The notes below the pieces were generated by a model. That model saw only the letters and a list, made by a program, of their open reading frames with translations. It made no database searches and was not told the origin of the DNA. Made by a program: the position numbers and the translations under genes. 64,000 nucleotides of DNA from Chaetoderma sp. LZ-2023a (lineage: Eukaryota > Mollusca > Caudofoveata > Chaetodermatida > Chaetodermatidae): positions 24,929,214-24,993,213 of the forward strand of contig CM067363.1 in the NCBI GenBank assembly GCA_034401795.1, in the 5' to 3' direction. Shown here piece by piece: positions 31,409 to 42,422 of this stretch (its first letter is position 1; each line of letters begins with the position of its first letter).

Positions 31409-31834
31409 ATGGTGGACTGGACACTGGTCAAGAGGCTGTTCCTGCACCAATACACCCAGGAAATGGTAGCACCCATTGATAGGAGCAGAGTACGCGTGAT
31501 AGGCGTAACCAGCAAAGCTACGAGGTCCAACTCAGAAGTTACTTACTTGATTGGGCAGATGCCAACAGAGGCTATTCGGCGCTCCCGCATTGTCCAGCCA
31601 CGAGGACCATATGGTAATAAGGGGTGTCTTCCATCCGCTGCCCTAATTCGCTACCTATATGTGCCTGACGATCTGGAACGCTGGCGACAGCGTGCGGCAG
31701 ACACGCACTTGTTGATAGATGTCAACAAAATCTACATGAGTGTGGAAATGGCGAGCCAGCCCCTCCTGGTTCGCAGGCTAGCCCAATGTGGTTATTTGCG
31801 CGGAAGTGGCTTCGGACAGATGTCCAAGCTTTGA
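31409..31834 (+). CDS. Unrecognised 141-aa ORF
   Basis: The frame begins MVDWTLVKRLFLHQYTQEMV and contains VRVIGVTSKATRSNSEVTYL, PRGPYGNKGCLPSAALIRYL and DDLERWRQRAADTHLLIDVN. The composition is protein-like and there is no simple repeat. I recognise no domain. It sits between MITEs and may be a fragment of a larger gene or element, since the frame is open for a few codons before the ATG. No splice sites are assigned. Could be a captured or decayed coding piece. Confidence 0.35.
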   Translation: MVDWTLVKRLFLHQYTQEMVAPIDRSRVRVIGVTSKATRSNSEVTYLIGQMPTEAIRRSRIVQPRGPYGNKGCLPSAALIRYLYVPDDLERWRQRAADTHLLIDVNKIYMSVEMASQPLLVRRLAQCGYLRGSGFGQMSKL

Positions 31835-31849
31835 CAGAAGACATTTTCA

Positions 31850-32700
31850 CTTGAAGAGGGATTCCAGGTATTGTTTGTTGTCGAATCTATTTATTAATGA
31901 CACTACTCCTCATGCCCATTGCCTTGTCGAGCTACAGCTAATCTAATTGCTTGATGGATAGAGGTGCATCTTTGGCTGCAAATCGATGAACTCTGGGATG
32001 GGAACACCCGCACACGTATCCTTCATCTTACCTAGCACTTATTGTTGGCACTGTTGTCTAGCGAGCTAGATAAAGCACTTTGTGATACGTGTCCTTTTCT
32101 TCTTCGTTCCATAGAACCTTGTAATCGTCTCGTGAAGCGCTTCCACGTTCGTGACCTCATTGAGACAGACGTTGACCTCTTAGAGGAATGTTCACATTGA
32201 TAAGTTCATCAGAACAAACGTTCTGTGGATCCCATGGACCTACCGCATCCGTCCAGCAGAAGCACGTGACTAAGTAGTTTAGTGATATCCATAGATGTCT
32301 TATGGAAAGCTATCCTACCCGATGCGTCATAACCATGCGTCATAACCCGGATATACGCATTTGCGGATACTCCGATTTTGTTAGAACGCTATTTCAATTG
32401 TTAAAACCAACTGGAAAATTCCAGATATAGTAGATGGAATCAAATAACAGCTTACCGGTTGAACTTCTTGTAATATCGTTGGTAAAGGATCCCCTCTGGC
32501 TATCTACCGAATGTCATCCACCATAAAACCTACTTTAAGATTAGCAGTGTAGTTTGTCACCTACACATTTAAATAATAGTTCACAAAGCTCGCCCAGTAA
32601 TTTTTATATCAATTGTCATGCTCTATATTATAGTTTGCCATCATTAAACGTTACGACGACGTAGTAATTATCATATAAGTAAAATAAAAAGTGGCGGCCA
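31850..32700. other. Intergenic stretch, no gene seen
   Basis: Moderate GC, no convincing frame, no known repeat of this window. A short duplicated phrase (CGATGCGTCATAACC / CATGCGTCATAACC) lies at about 32320. Confidence 0.4.
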
Positions 32701-32719
32701 AACTCCGTTATACCGTTTA

Positions 32720-33066
32720 CAATGGACCCTTCCAGTTTTGCTAAGCCCCGCCCACCCCTAGCCAAGCGACACCCACACCTCGGCCATGTTGGGATCGATC
32801 GATTCCTGAACTCCCTGACCATCAATTTCCTGAAAACTAGGCCGGTAAGGTGTTAAATATTTTGAAACTAATTTGACTGACCGCTGTTGCTGCAACAGCC
32901 TCCAGTCAAATTAGTTTTAAAATATTCAACAGAATGTTTATTAAATGGTAAAGACATACAATTCCTATAACGTCTCTGAAAATTAGGCGCAAAAACGGGC
33001 TATTTCGAATCATTCATGACGTCATGACGTAGTTGATTATGACGTCATATGATTGAGTGAGGCAAT
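32720..33066 (-). mobile_element. Hairpin-CRE MITE copy, inverted
   Basis: AATGGACCCTTCCAGTTTTG, CAAGCGACACCCACACC, GATCGATCGATTCC, the hairpin around CGCTGTTGCTGCAACAGC, and GACGTCATATGATTGAGTGA at the far end. Confidence 0.8.
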
Positions 33067-33629
33067 GGATTACTTGTGTTCACTTTCATCATTTCGATAG
33101 GATGGAACATTTCCTCAACTCCTCGCATTTCGAGGGGAGTTATCGTTTCCCTAGCCCTCTACTTAATTACTTGTGGTCTACTCAAAGGGAGGGAACCCGC
33201 AGCATAGGCTTGGACGTCACGATGAATATAAACCTATGGACGTGAATGCGTGCCTGGCCCGCAGGAACGAAGTCGTGCGGACGAGTAATCGTGCTCGGGC
33301 AACGCGGTACCCGCGCCACGCTCATGAGGCGACCCGCTACACAAGCAAGTAGAGAAACTAATATAGAATCATATTGTCCTCTTGTTTCTATAGGCAGCCA
33401 CAGATCTCAATCCGATCATTTTCAAAATATTCAACAGAATAGTGAATAAGCTGAAAATGCTTTCTTTATATGATATTTCTGGTTTATGCGGTTTCCTGAG
33501 TCTATAAAAACCCTTTCGACAACATCATTTTCAAAATGATCTTCCTTTCTACCACTAGAAGACGAAAGCGTAATCAACTGTAGGACTATTTAGAGAAAAT
33601 CTTAAGACGGTATTACCATAGTCAACAAC

Positions 33630-34385
33630 AATTACGTCACCATTTGCATGATGGCCAGTCCTTGAGGATGATTTAACTGTCCATTCCCACCAAATGTAGA
33701 GACAAATCTGCCGTTAGACGGAAACACCTGAATACGATGATTGTGTTGGTCGGGCAAAAAAACAAAGCCGTATTCGCCTATGGCTATGCCTAGTGGAATC
33801 TTCATTTCACCATCACCAACTCCAAAGCTACCAATTGCAAATATAAATTCACCTTCAGAAGAAAACACACTGACTCTGTGGCTCTCGGCTTCTGTCACGT
33901 ATACATGACCAGTGCTCGCATCAACAGATAGAGAATGTGTTTTGTTCAATTATCTTCATCCAATCTGGCTGATAAACTCACTGTTAGCTACGCTTGAATA
34001 TTTGAACTCTGTTATTTTGGTTGTCCCGCACATACACGGTATCTGATGTGTCTACAGTGGTTGTAGACACCTGCCCAATGGAATACTAAACTCGCCTTTG
34101 TTGGATCGAAGCCTACCAAATGCATACGTAAAATAGCCGTCTCGATCACACACGACAATGCGCTGATTAAGGCGGTCCGCTATAATGACCCCTCACGACT
34201 GTTCACGGCAAGTCCTGTAGGGAAGTTAAACTCGCCTTCACCGTGACCATATGAACCAAATGTATGGATGACTGCGCCATCATCACCCTAAATCTACACT
34301 ACATAAAACCTGCCTCCAGCAGGACTTACAGCCACACCTTGAGGACTATTAAACTCATCATCTTCGCTGCCTCCTTCACCAATAA
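33630..34385 (-). pseudogene. NHL-repeat coding exon, decayed
   Basis: On the minus strand an acceptor-like TTTTTGCAG at about 34390 precedes GEGGSEDDEFNSPQGVAV, then HTFGSYGHGEGEFNFPTGLA and, after frameshifts, LSVDASTGHVYVTEAESHRV, FAIGSFGVGDGEMKIPLGIA, DQHNHRIQVF and STFGGNGQLNHPQGLAI. The recurring G-x-G-E-F-x-x-P-x-G-[IL]-A and HRIQVF phrases are NHL beta-propeller blades, as in TRIM-NHL proteins. Several stops and frameshifts (for example near 34285 and 34150) make it a pseudogene or relic last exon. Confidence 0.75.
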
Positions 34386-34522
34386 TAACTGCAAAAACAA
34401 TACAGGGATACATTTATAGCTATGCCCCATCGATTTAGAGCTAAGGCTTTGCCCGTGTTGGGTTCGATTTACATACTTTAAACCCTGGCTTTTCAGAATC
34501 CAGTTTTCAAGATAGCTAGTCA

Positions 34523-34705
34523 CGGTGCATATTCACACCAGAATCCCTAAAAATAAAATTGCCAAAAGCGTATACTTTTAGAGGCTTAAATCGTGTGGCT
34601 AGCTGTAACGAACGATAAAAATCTTAACATATAGCGATTTCAATACGCATAGATTAATATAATTTTTTAATTGTGAAATTGAATTAGGGACTAGTGTCTT
34701 TAATA
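34523..34705. mobile_element. Half copy of the GTGAATATGCACC palindromic MITE
   Basis: GGTGCATATTCACACCAGAA through AATTGAATTAGGGACTAGTG: one arm plus the centre of the 350-bp palindrome. Confidence 0.75.
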
Positions 34706-34709
34706 GACC

Positions 34710-35690
34710 TTTCCCACATTAGCGTATTTAGCGTAAAATACCTTCCCTGAATGCATCGCTCATACCACTTCCGGCTAGTAACCGTGATAGCCGACACTCA
34801 AACAGCATTACTTTACTATGGGAATCAGACATAGTGGCAGTGCATATGAAAAAAATGTTCATAATATTTTTGAAGTCATACATCATTGGAAAACTAAGCC
34901 AATTTTCCACACATTTCTGTATTAGTTTTTATAGTTTTAAATTTACAATTTTGCAATTTTAAAACATCACCTATTGTCCTCTTGATTTAATGAATCTAAG
35001 TCGAATGGTGTATTTTATATACGCAAATAACTCAATGAAAACGTTGCAAAATTATATTAAAAAACGTATTAATGTTTCGGCAATTGAATGCGCTTTTCAA
35101 TGATATATGATTTAAATAATATAATGATTTTAGTTTATCATAGAAACGGTTTAAATTGCAGTGTGTTTTGGTGCGAAAATAACTCAAAGCGGGTCAGAGG
35201 CTTGTTACGTTTTGCTCGGAGCTTTGATTTAGGGGAATCCCAGCGTAAAGACGGCAATGCGGGAAAGGTGTATATATTCATGTTCACAACTTAAAAAAAT
35301 TTACCGCACAATGTGTCGCGCTATGTATTAACATTTTGACCGCAGTCCAGTTCGGGAAATTGCTTGATGCACTGCAAGAGCCATGCAGTGCATCTCGCCT
35401 TGTGAATCAGCAAATATGCTTTGGCACTTAATAACTTTTCAACTTAGCCCTAAAGCCAGGTACGGGGCATCTTCAAAATCCGCTCACTACGGAAATTCTC
35501 CATATCCGCATAATTCAATATGTGTATTCTTACATGACTATCTACTAGCCATCCGCAAAGTTCATCTTCACCGTTCATGAGTATGAGCCACATCAGTCAG
35601 TTCGTCTGCAGATATTCTTAGCAGCAACTCAGAATCATGCCATCTTGCGTCCCGGATACATGTCACTTCTATTACAGTGATTATAGGACG
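34710..35690. other. AT-rich stretch with no supported gene
   Basis: A short plus-strand frame near 35140 (CSVFWCENNSKRV) faintly recalls a THAP-domain start but lacks the rest. Nothing else is recognised. Confidence 0.4.
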
Positions 35691-36019
35691 CATTTAGTAC
35701 CGATGACTAATAGGTACTCTGTAACATTTTTATAGTGATGTTTATACATATCAGGTCCCGATATATGTAGGTACCGCAAGGTCGTGTAATGCCTTATTTT
35801 TATAGTTTATATATTTCATTGTATTTAGTTATTTATTTTCATTGATGTGCCGATGACTAATAGGCGCTGCACGGTCGCGTGACCTTACATTTTTACTGGA
35901 CTGTATTAGTCTGTGATATGGCAGCGGCCACCTAAGTTAGATCGTTTTGTTTATTGGTATACAAACTTGGACCGCATATCACTTAGGCTACACTATACAC
36001 CAACAACAACCACACCGCC

Positions 36020-36298
36020 TTATTCCTGTTGCCTCCGGGTGTGTGCGTTGGTCCCCCGGATATGCTCGTTCCATGGTACCACCAGTACGTGGTACATTGG
36101 GACGAGGCTGCTGGTTAGCTGCGAATCTGGGGTTGTGGATCCAGTGTTGTGCGCTGCCGGATTGTATAGAAACCGACTGCCAGAGCCAGTGAAACATTCA
36201 CGATCCAGTGGGGCCGTGCGACCATCGCAGCGGAGGTTGCACCTCACGGTCTCATCCCCGCTGGTGGTGTCACCATTGTGACGTTCCCACAGCTCCAT
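36020..36298 (-). CDS. Exon-like ORF of duplicated unit 1
   Basis: 92 codons from an ATG at 36298. It includes MELWERHNGDTTSGDETV, CDGRTAPLDRECFTGSGSRF and LYNPAAHNTGSTTPD. It is homologous to the ORF in unit 2 (NETV...DGRTAPPERLSSTG). The acceptor AG present in unit 2 is not conserved here, and a stop precedes the ATG. No known domain. It may be a degenerate exon copy or a separate short gene. Confidence 0.4.
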   Translation of the reverse strand: MELWERHNGDTTSGDETVRCNLRCDGRTAPLDRECFTGSGSRFLYNPAAHNTGSTTPDSQLTSSLVPMYHVLVVPWNEHIRGTNAHTRRQQE

Positions 36299-37742
36299 TT
36301 AGGGTGGGGACATAAGTAAATACATACAATAATTAATACTCGTTTGGTGCTACTCGGTAGAGGACGAGCACATAGGGTCAAGTAGATGACTCGTCATCGT
36401 GGTCCTCGCCAGAGGTACCTCACAGAATAAGATCCGTCAGGCATCCCTGCAAAGGAGGGTCTTAACGTGGCTATTTGCAAGTTTAATATAAACCAAATTA
36501 ACGCCTACAAACATTATATGTTATGAGAAGAAAGTGCCTCACGTGGGCCTCCATCAAAGGAAAACGCCTACAATGCCGAAGCGGAGGAAGAGAGATGGCA
36601 AAAAGGGCCACTCTCTTGTTCAAACCATATTATGCAAAAGAGCTCCTGCTTTATTTATGCAGGCATTCTGCTCGATTCTATGCTAATATTTAGTTTTTAG
36701 GTCGAGATCCAGGTTAAGCCGCAAATGGCAGCGTAAGCTAACTATCTTTAACATATAGGTCCGACAGGCGAGAATGTTCGATGACCATATGATCACTCTA
36801 CAGATCATCCCCATCATTTTGGACAGCGTGCGGAAGTACCATGAGGTAAAAGCTCCGGAATCATATAACGATCACGTGACCGTCGCATCATGATCACATA
36901 TAACAGCACAAGGACAAGTCACAGAACATGAGCATTGAAAAAACACATGTAAGTTTAGGGTGGGGACAAAGAGGCATGCTATCCAACTTTCGCGACCTTC
37001 CCGTGAGGGCGTGGTGGGTTCTAAGACCGCACCCAGTCACTTGTAGAGTTAGATGGTGAGCTGAGTCCTGTCCATCACCAGTGTGTTGGGCGGATGATAT
37101 GAGATCTGCATCTGGGGAACTAACATTTACCTGATGCTAGAGTTATGTAATTTCACCCAGAGATGCACTGCAGGCCAGTAACTAAAATATGTTCGCAGTG
37201 CTTCCTACTTTGGCGGGGTTTTCTAATTAACCAGTATCTGGAGATACAAGGGAGATGTATGCGGTGATCGTCACTTTATTTATAGCCACACTGGAACCCC
37301 TGTAGTTCCAAGATCATCTCTAAATAACGTGACAGAGGGAGGTCTAAACAATTAATAAGCCCGGAGGCTGGTGGATCATAGACAGAGACAATTACTCATA
37401 TGATGGAGGCCTTACGGTAAATGCCCAATTTATACAATCTAGCCAGTGAGTGGTGTTACATATCTGCCACTCCCGGAAAAGAGACTAACACAAAATGACT
37501 CCTACAAAGTAATCGTCCCTACTACTTGAAATCTATCCTATCGAGCTAAACAAAAGTCCCTTTGCGGTAGTTGTGGCTTGGGTTACCTTACTTTATTTTC
37601 TTTATAGGCCCTGGGTGATATTTTCCCGGGAGCTTACAAAAACTTTCAGTTAGTGGCTAGTACCCCAGAGATGATGAGTCTCAAAACTGATAGGATCCAC
37701 AGCAGATGTTAGCTATCTGCTATACAGATTACAGTAACTCAC

Positions 37743-38073
37743 GCTCGTCTCTCAGACCAGGTACTTCAACACCACCAGTCTCTCTGTCGGGCTGTTCCGG
37801 TGTAGCATGTTGACTCGCCACGCCGCAAGAGCACGACGAATGATGACGCTGGTTATCATCCGGTCTCGGGGTGATGGACCTTGTATGAGACTGCCCTCCG
37901 GGTAACAAAAACCGGCTCCTAAGGCCGGTGGAACTCAATCGTTCTGGTGGGGCCGTGCGACCATCGTTGCGATCTTTAAATACAACAGTCTCATTCCAAG
38001 AATTTGTGTCACAAGTATGCCTGTCCATAGGAATTTCGTGATCTATGGACTTACAAGATTTGATTTTGGTGAC
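37743..38073 (-). CDS. Candidate exon of duplicated unit 2
   Basis: On the minus strand, acceptor TATTTTTAG ends at 38074 and donor GTGAGT starts at 37742. The 331-nt stretch is open from its first base (VTKIKSCKSIDHEIPMDRHT, then SWNETVVFKDRNDGRTAPPE, SRFLLPGGQS and CSCGVASQHATPEQPDRETG). It is in phase with a possible exon at 40559-40625. No recognised domain. Rich in Arg, Pro, Ser and Asp, probably disordered. Confidence 0.45.
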
Positions 38074-40069
38074 CTAAAAATATAAGTCCATGCAATGATT
38101 TTACCTAAACAATTATAAATATGCTAGATAAGACTAAAATAAGAGCATAGGAAAATACGAGACATAGAGACAGGTAGATGAACTTTTAAACATGGGGCTC
38201 TCGGAGGTACCACACAGACTCGTAGGTCCGCAGAGGTATCCCCGTAAGGGAGGTTCCCATACACGAGACTTAACTAATTAACTTATTATAAGTTATTATA
38301 CCTCTAAGCTGAAAGGAAGAAGATTATCTCGGACGAAAAGTTATGTGGCTCACGCGGACACTACTCCTAGTGCTAGTTTGGGTGAGGAGTATTAACCTTG
38401 CATGGACCATCGTGGCTGAATCCTTGTGAGAGGCAAGTGCCTCGTGCGGGCCTCCATCTCGGGAAGGTGTCGTCACTGCTTAAAGTGGGAGAAGAGTAGT
38501 AGGCAAAAATGGGCCCACTCTAATATTTCAACCACAAATGTTTGAGAAAGAAAAGACCATACCTAGTGAGATTATGACCATACGGGTGCGTGCTGTTTTA
38601 CGTGAAGACGGGACGAGTGATTCCTGATGGATTCCATCATCACAATCTTATGTGATTCTTAGTATGCTGAATTAGTAGTTGCCGCTTTATTTATGCGGGC
38701 CTTCTGCTTAATTAGCTTTTAGTTGTTTTTAAAACAATAACTAGTTTTGGCCGCAAATGGCTGGTATCTACCTAGCTATTAGACACAGCTGTCATTGAGA
38801 ACAGATGCCCCCAAGACATCAATACTGAAGAGAGCACTCAGACATGTCACTTAGTAAGATCTCCGAACTGGATAAGAATCCACACATCCCGCTCCGTAAC
38901 CACATAAAATGTTACAAGACATAGGTTACTTTTCACGAAAGCATTATTAGACCATTGTCCTATCGTTATGGTGGGGGTAAGAGAGACGAATACCCACCGT
39001 AAATGTCCTTCCCGTAAGTGTGTGGCATTTCTGAATAACATGCCCAGACATTCTTATGGAATTCGGTGGGGATACGCATCTCGCCCATCACCGAGTCCTA
39101 TGGAACTAACCGTTTAACCTGTCGTTAGGTTTATATACAAGTTTCCCTGTTTTGCACTGCGGTGTGGGAGGATTGTTCAGCAAATAAAATAATAATTAAG
39201 ATATGTTTTCACAGTGCTTTCCTACATTGGCAAAAGTGCTAACTACTAAGTATCCAAAGATACAAGGGGAATGTATGTGATACCACACCCTGGCCATTAC
39301 CACTCGGAAACCCCAACAGTTTCCCAGAGTCGGATCAGCCCATTGTGCGGATAGGGACATCCAAACAATTAAGAAGCCACAAGGCTGAGTGGAGCATGAA
39401 GAGAGACAAAATCTTGGAGTTATGAGTCTTACCGGAGTGCAGGGCTAGATTATCGTACTGCCAGAAGAGAAGAGCATATTACCGAGTTCGTAATGAAGAA
39501 AGTGTCTCTAATCGTTTTGAACCTATCCTATCGAGCTGAATAGAAAAGGTTTAGTCAGTAGCATGCCGGGCTAAACAGAGGTATAGCATGGACAGCAACC
39601 GCAGTGAAAAAGTGTTGGTGGCGGCAGAAAGTGCTGCACATATAAGTGTTGCTGTATAGTGTTTCCTACGTGCACTGCAGTCCTATATTTTCTATGAATA
39701 AACAAAACATATGAACTGATGGCCACTGGCCATATATATACATAATCTAACCAGAACAATCAATACAGTATCAAATGATCAGAATTAAATATCTTAGTAC
39801 AGGTTAACGAACCTACTATGGTGCGGTTAGTAAAACACCTTACAGAAAACGCGAATAACTATGAACAAATACAGAAATTATAACTAGTGGTCCTAAGACA
39901 GTTATGGTACATTTTAGTCATCAGGACCATCCTTACGGATACAATATAATCAGAGAAGTACATATAGAAATAATTAAAATATAAAGTATAGTTACTTGAA
40001 TACTCGGTAGTCATTCTTAAGTTAGGCTAACGTGTTATTGAAATTGATACGTCATTCCATAGTTGACGT

Positions 40070-40165
40070 GCGTTGATGCGTTCCCAGGAAGCTGGAAAGT
40101 TCCCGCAGGTTGGTTCCCGCACGCTGTTTTCCGCAAACACGATTCCCGCAAGAACACTCATAGCG
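40070..40165. promoter_or_regulatory. TTCCCGCA motif cluster
   Basis: Within 90 bp: GTTCCCAGG, GTTCCCGCAGG, GTTCCCGCACGC, TTCCGCAAACACG, ATTCCCGCAAGAAC and GCGGGAG. The same GTTCCCGCA/TGCGGGAAC motif occurs as an inverted pair at 43660-43690. It could be a protein-binding array. Confidence 0.5.
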
Positions 40166-40558
40166 GGAGTACATTGCTCAGCACTGTAAGCCTAATAGGA
40201 TGTCTAATGAGCAGTTAGGAAAAGATGCGATAGTACTACTGTTGTGAAGAAAGTTTCCGCACACCGATGGCATGGATGGAAGTTGTAAACAACCCGATCA
40301 CAAACGGGGGTTGTCAGAAGCAAATGAAAATATACGAAACAAAGCTTAACGGTGCTGGGTACGTCAACCAGCTCTGAAGACGCACCGGGCAGAGTTTACT
40401 TGCTGCGGTCGAATGTCAGAAGAACCTACATTATATTAGTGTGGTGACAGTTGAAATACCACTTTTAGGCTTGGCTGGCAGATCCGGTGAGTCATCCATC
40501 AAAGAACATCCTGCCTCTACATCTGTAGACTCACATATTCAGGCCGGAAAGGCCTCAC

Positions 40559-40625
40559 CGCAAATTGGTGTTCTGAAGTAGATTTTAATATTCGTGAACA
40601 GTAATCAGAAAGTTCCAAATTGCTC
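40559..40625 (-). CDS. Weak candidate exon upstream of 38073
   Basis: Minus strand: acceptor CTTACAG, donor GTGAGG. 67 nt, one base plus 22 codons (SNLELSDYCSRILKSTSEHQ and on) ending in phase 0, which matches the phase-0 opening of the exon at 38073. Supported only by splice signals and phase. Confidence 0.3.
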
Positions 40626-40774
40626 CTGTAAGTAGGGAGTTACAAAATTGTTTTAGTGCGGTGGGTTGTGTGACTGCTAGCTATGGGAGAAAAACCGACT
40701 GAAAGCGAGGTAATATGCATATCGTCGTTCAATAGTAGCTGGTACAGATCCAACCTGTTCGGCCCCTGGCCGAG

Positions 40775-40870
40775 GATGCTCTCGATCTCTGGATCGCGTC
40801 TCCTTTTATACTCCTCGTGACGTTACAGGCGCAGGCTCCAACCAATCATCGTTCGAGCAACAGCCAATCA
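40775..40870 (-). promoter_or_regulatory. TATA-box promoter with CCAAT and CRE-type sites
   Basis: Read on the minus strand: ATTGG at 40868-40864 and 40846-40842 (inverted CCAAT boxes), a CGTCA half-CRE at 40822-40818, and TATAAAAGG at 40810-40802. Expected transcription start is near 40775, running toward the duplicated exon units. The 12 bp around the TATA box are identical to those at 43871-43882. Confidence 0.65.
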
Positions 40871-41334
40871 GCGTGTAGCTATTAATAGCGCAGTCGAATG
40901 TTTTAGAACATTCTAGAAGTTCTGCGTCCACGTGGTTATGATGTCACGGCAATATTTTGAAGCTAATCAAGACAGGTTTTCCGTGGATAACTCAGCCATT
41001 TCTTAACCGATTTTGAAATGGTTTACAGATTTAAAAAGCCCGTCGAATTCTGCTCTTGAGTAATGCCAGGTTTAACGGGAACAGGTAATCAAAAAGGATT
41101 ACAGGGTACCAGCTCAGTACACTAAAAGCGTCATCCTATCTTGGTCGTAAACTATGTGCTCCATCAAAAATAGCATCTAAGCATGCGTATGTGCACTATG
41201 CGCTTTAACGAACTTAGTCTTTTTCGCAACACGATCTCTCCTATAGTCCCATATACGCTTATGGCTCTACCCTTGGGGGTGGGCGTGTTCAGGGAACGAA
41301 TCCATGGGGGGGGGGGGGGGCGCGTACCCAGCTT

Positions 41335-41425
41335 AGCTGGTATGGCTGGTACCCGACCAGTCGATCCGAACTACACTGGTACGGCTGGTACCCGACCGGT
41401 CGATCCAAACTACACCACACCGTCC
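41335..41425. repeat. Two-copy 39-bp tandem repeat
   Basis: GGCTGGTACCCGACC plus GTCGATCC and AACTACAC is repeated with a 39-bp period (13 codons). A short plus-strand frame reads AGTRPVDPNYT twice. Not supported as a gene. Confidence 0.8.
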
Positions 41426-41799
41426 TAGTTTGACATCCGTGGCAAATGATCGCGCATGCCGGATCAACGCATGGACGTACGCTAGGCGGGAATTATAGAC
41501 TTCCTGGGTAGGCACGTGGCCGGAGAGGAGTAGTGACGCAATAGATGCGCATTCAAGAGACAGAGCACATAGAGGTGCCAAAGAGGATGGGGGAGGCATA
41601 CTTTTAGTTTTCAATTTTTGACCTCGAATTATTTTTCCAGGCCTTTTCTCTTTTTGTTTTGTATTATTTTTAATATTTTGGTGCGTGCTGTAACTTTATT
41701 TAGTAAATAATCCTAAACATGGGTGTTCTTTCTGGGTGTGGATAATCATTATCTCCGTAGAGAACACCCAAGCTCCAACGTACCACAATTTAAGTTTTT

Positions 41800-41975
41800 A
41801 AATATAATAATATATATATAAGATCCATGTAACATACCCTTACGGGGTATTTAGTCAATTACCCCTGAATTACTTGCGCACCCCGGGTAAATAAAGGGGT
41901 ATGCAACACGTATCTCTTATTATTAAAAATATATTTGCGGCCCGTTATAGCGGGTCCACAATGGGCAGCTCTCGC
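41800..41975 (-). other. Group of three short hairpins downstream of the zinc-finger ORFs
   Basis: ATACCC-TTAC-GGGGTAT (about 41836), ACCCCGGGTAAATAAAGGGGT (about 41881; 20-nt core) and GGCCCGTTATAGCGGGTCC (about 41940). They lie about 450-600 nt 3' of the minus-strand ORF stop and could be a structured 3' UTR. Confidence 0.4.
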
Positions 41976-42422
41976 TGACCCCATAGCCGTCCTGACATCT
42001 AAGGCAGGAAGAAAAATAATAAGAAAAATAGAATATAATAATAACTTAACAGTTAGTTTATCAGACAGCCCAGTGTAGCTGAGACTGCATGGCGGGATTA
42101 TGGCATTATTGCCCTGCAGGATGTTGTATTCTTTACGTCACACACGACGTTCTTACAATACCGGAGTCCGCAGTGCTCATTTCGTGTGGGACACAGCCAG
42201 GCACTGAAGTCCGTGGCTGTGTCGGATAACCGTAGTCATCCCAGGGACGGGATTCAATTGATCTAACATATATAATAAGAAGAAAAATACTTCACAAATA
42301 AAATAATAAGTAATACACTTCCATGAATCGCACTACTGATGTTTCTGCTGTATCACAAATGATCACACCTCTGCTGCGAAATTCCCCCATTGAGTCTGGG
42401 TCCCGCGACTGATGGTGTTTGG

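Larger units (their letters stand above)
35990..39560 (-). repeat. Diverged tandem duplication, two units of about 1.8-2.0 kb
   Basis: Corresponding blocks recur in order. GGGGCCGTGCGACCATCG lies at about 36210 and 37950, AAGTGCCTC plus GGGCCTCCATC at 36532 and 38435, CTTTATTTATGC at about 36650 and 38687, GCAGTGCTTCCTAC-type at about 37194 and 39209, and ATCCTATCGAGCT at about 37543 and 39525. Offsets drift from 1.74 to 2.04 kb through indels. Each unit contains one exon-like ORF on the minus strand. Confidence 0.75.

Noticed and set aside
35140..35220. THAP-domain start (CSVFWCENNSKRV)
   Set aside because: Only the first Cys pair resembles the motif; the conserved Pro, His/Cys and AVPTIF-like end are absent.
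41183..41428. 81-codon plus-strand ORF with AGTRPVDPNYT repeats
   Set aside because: Short, spans a poly-G run and a 39-bp duplication, with no splice or homology support.
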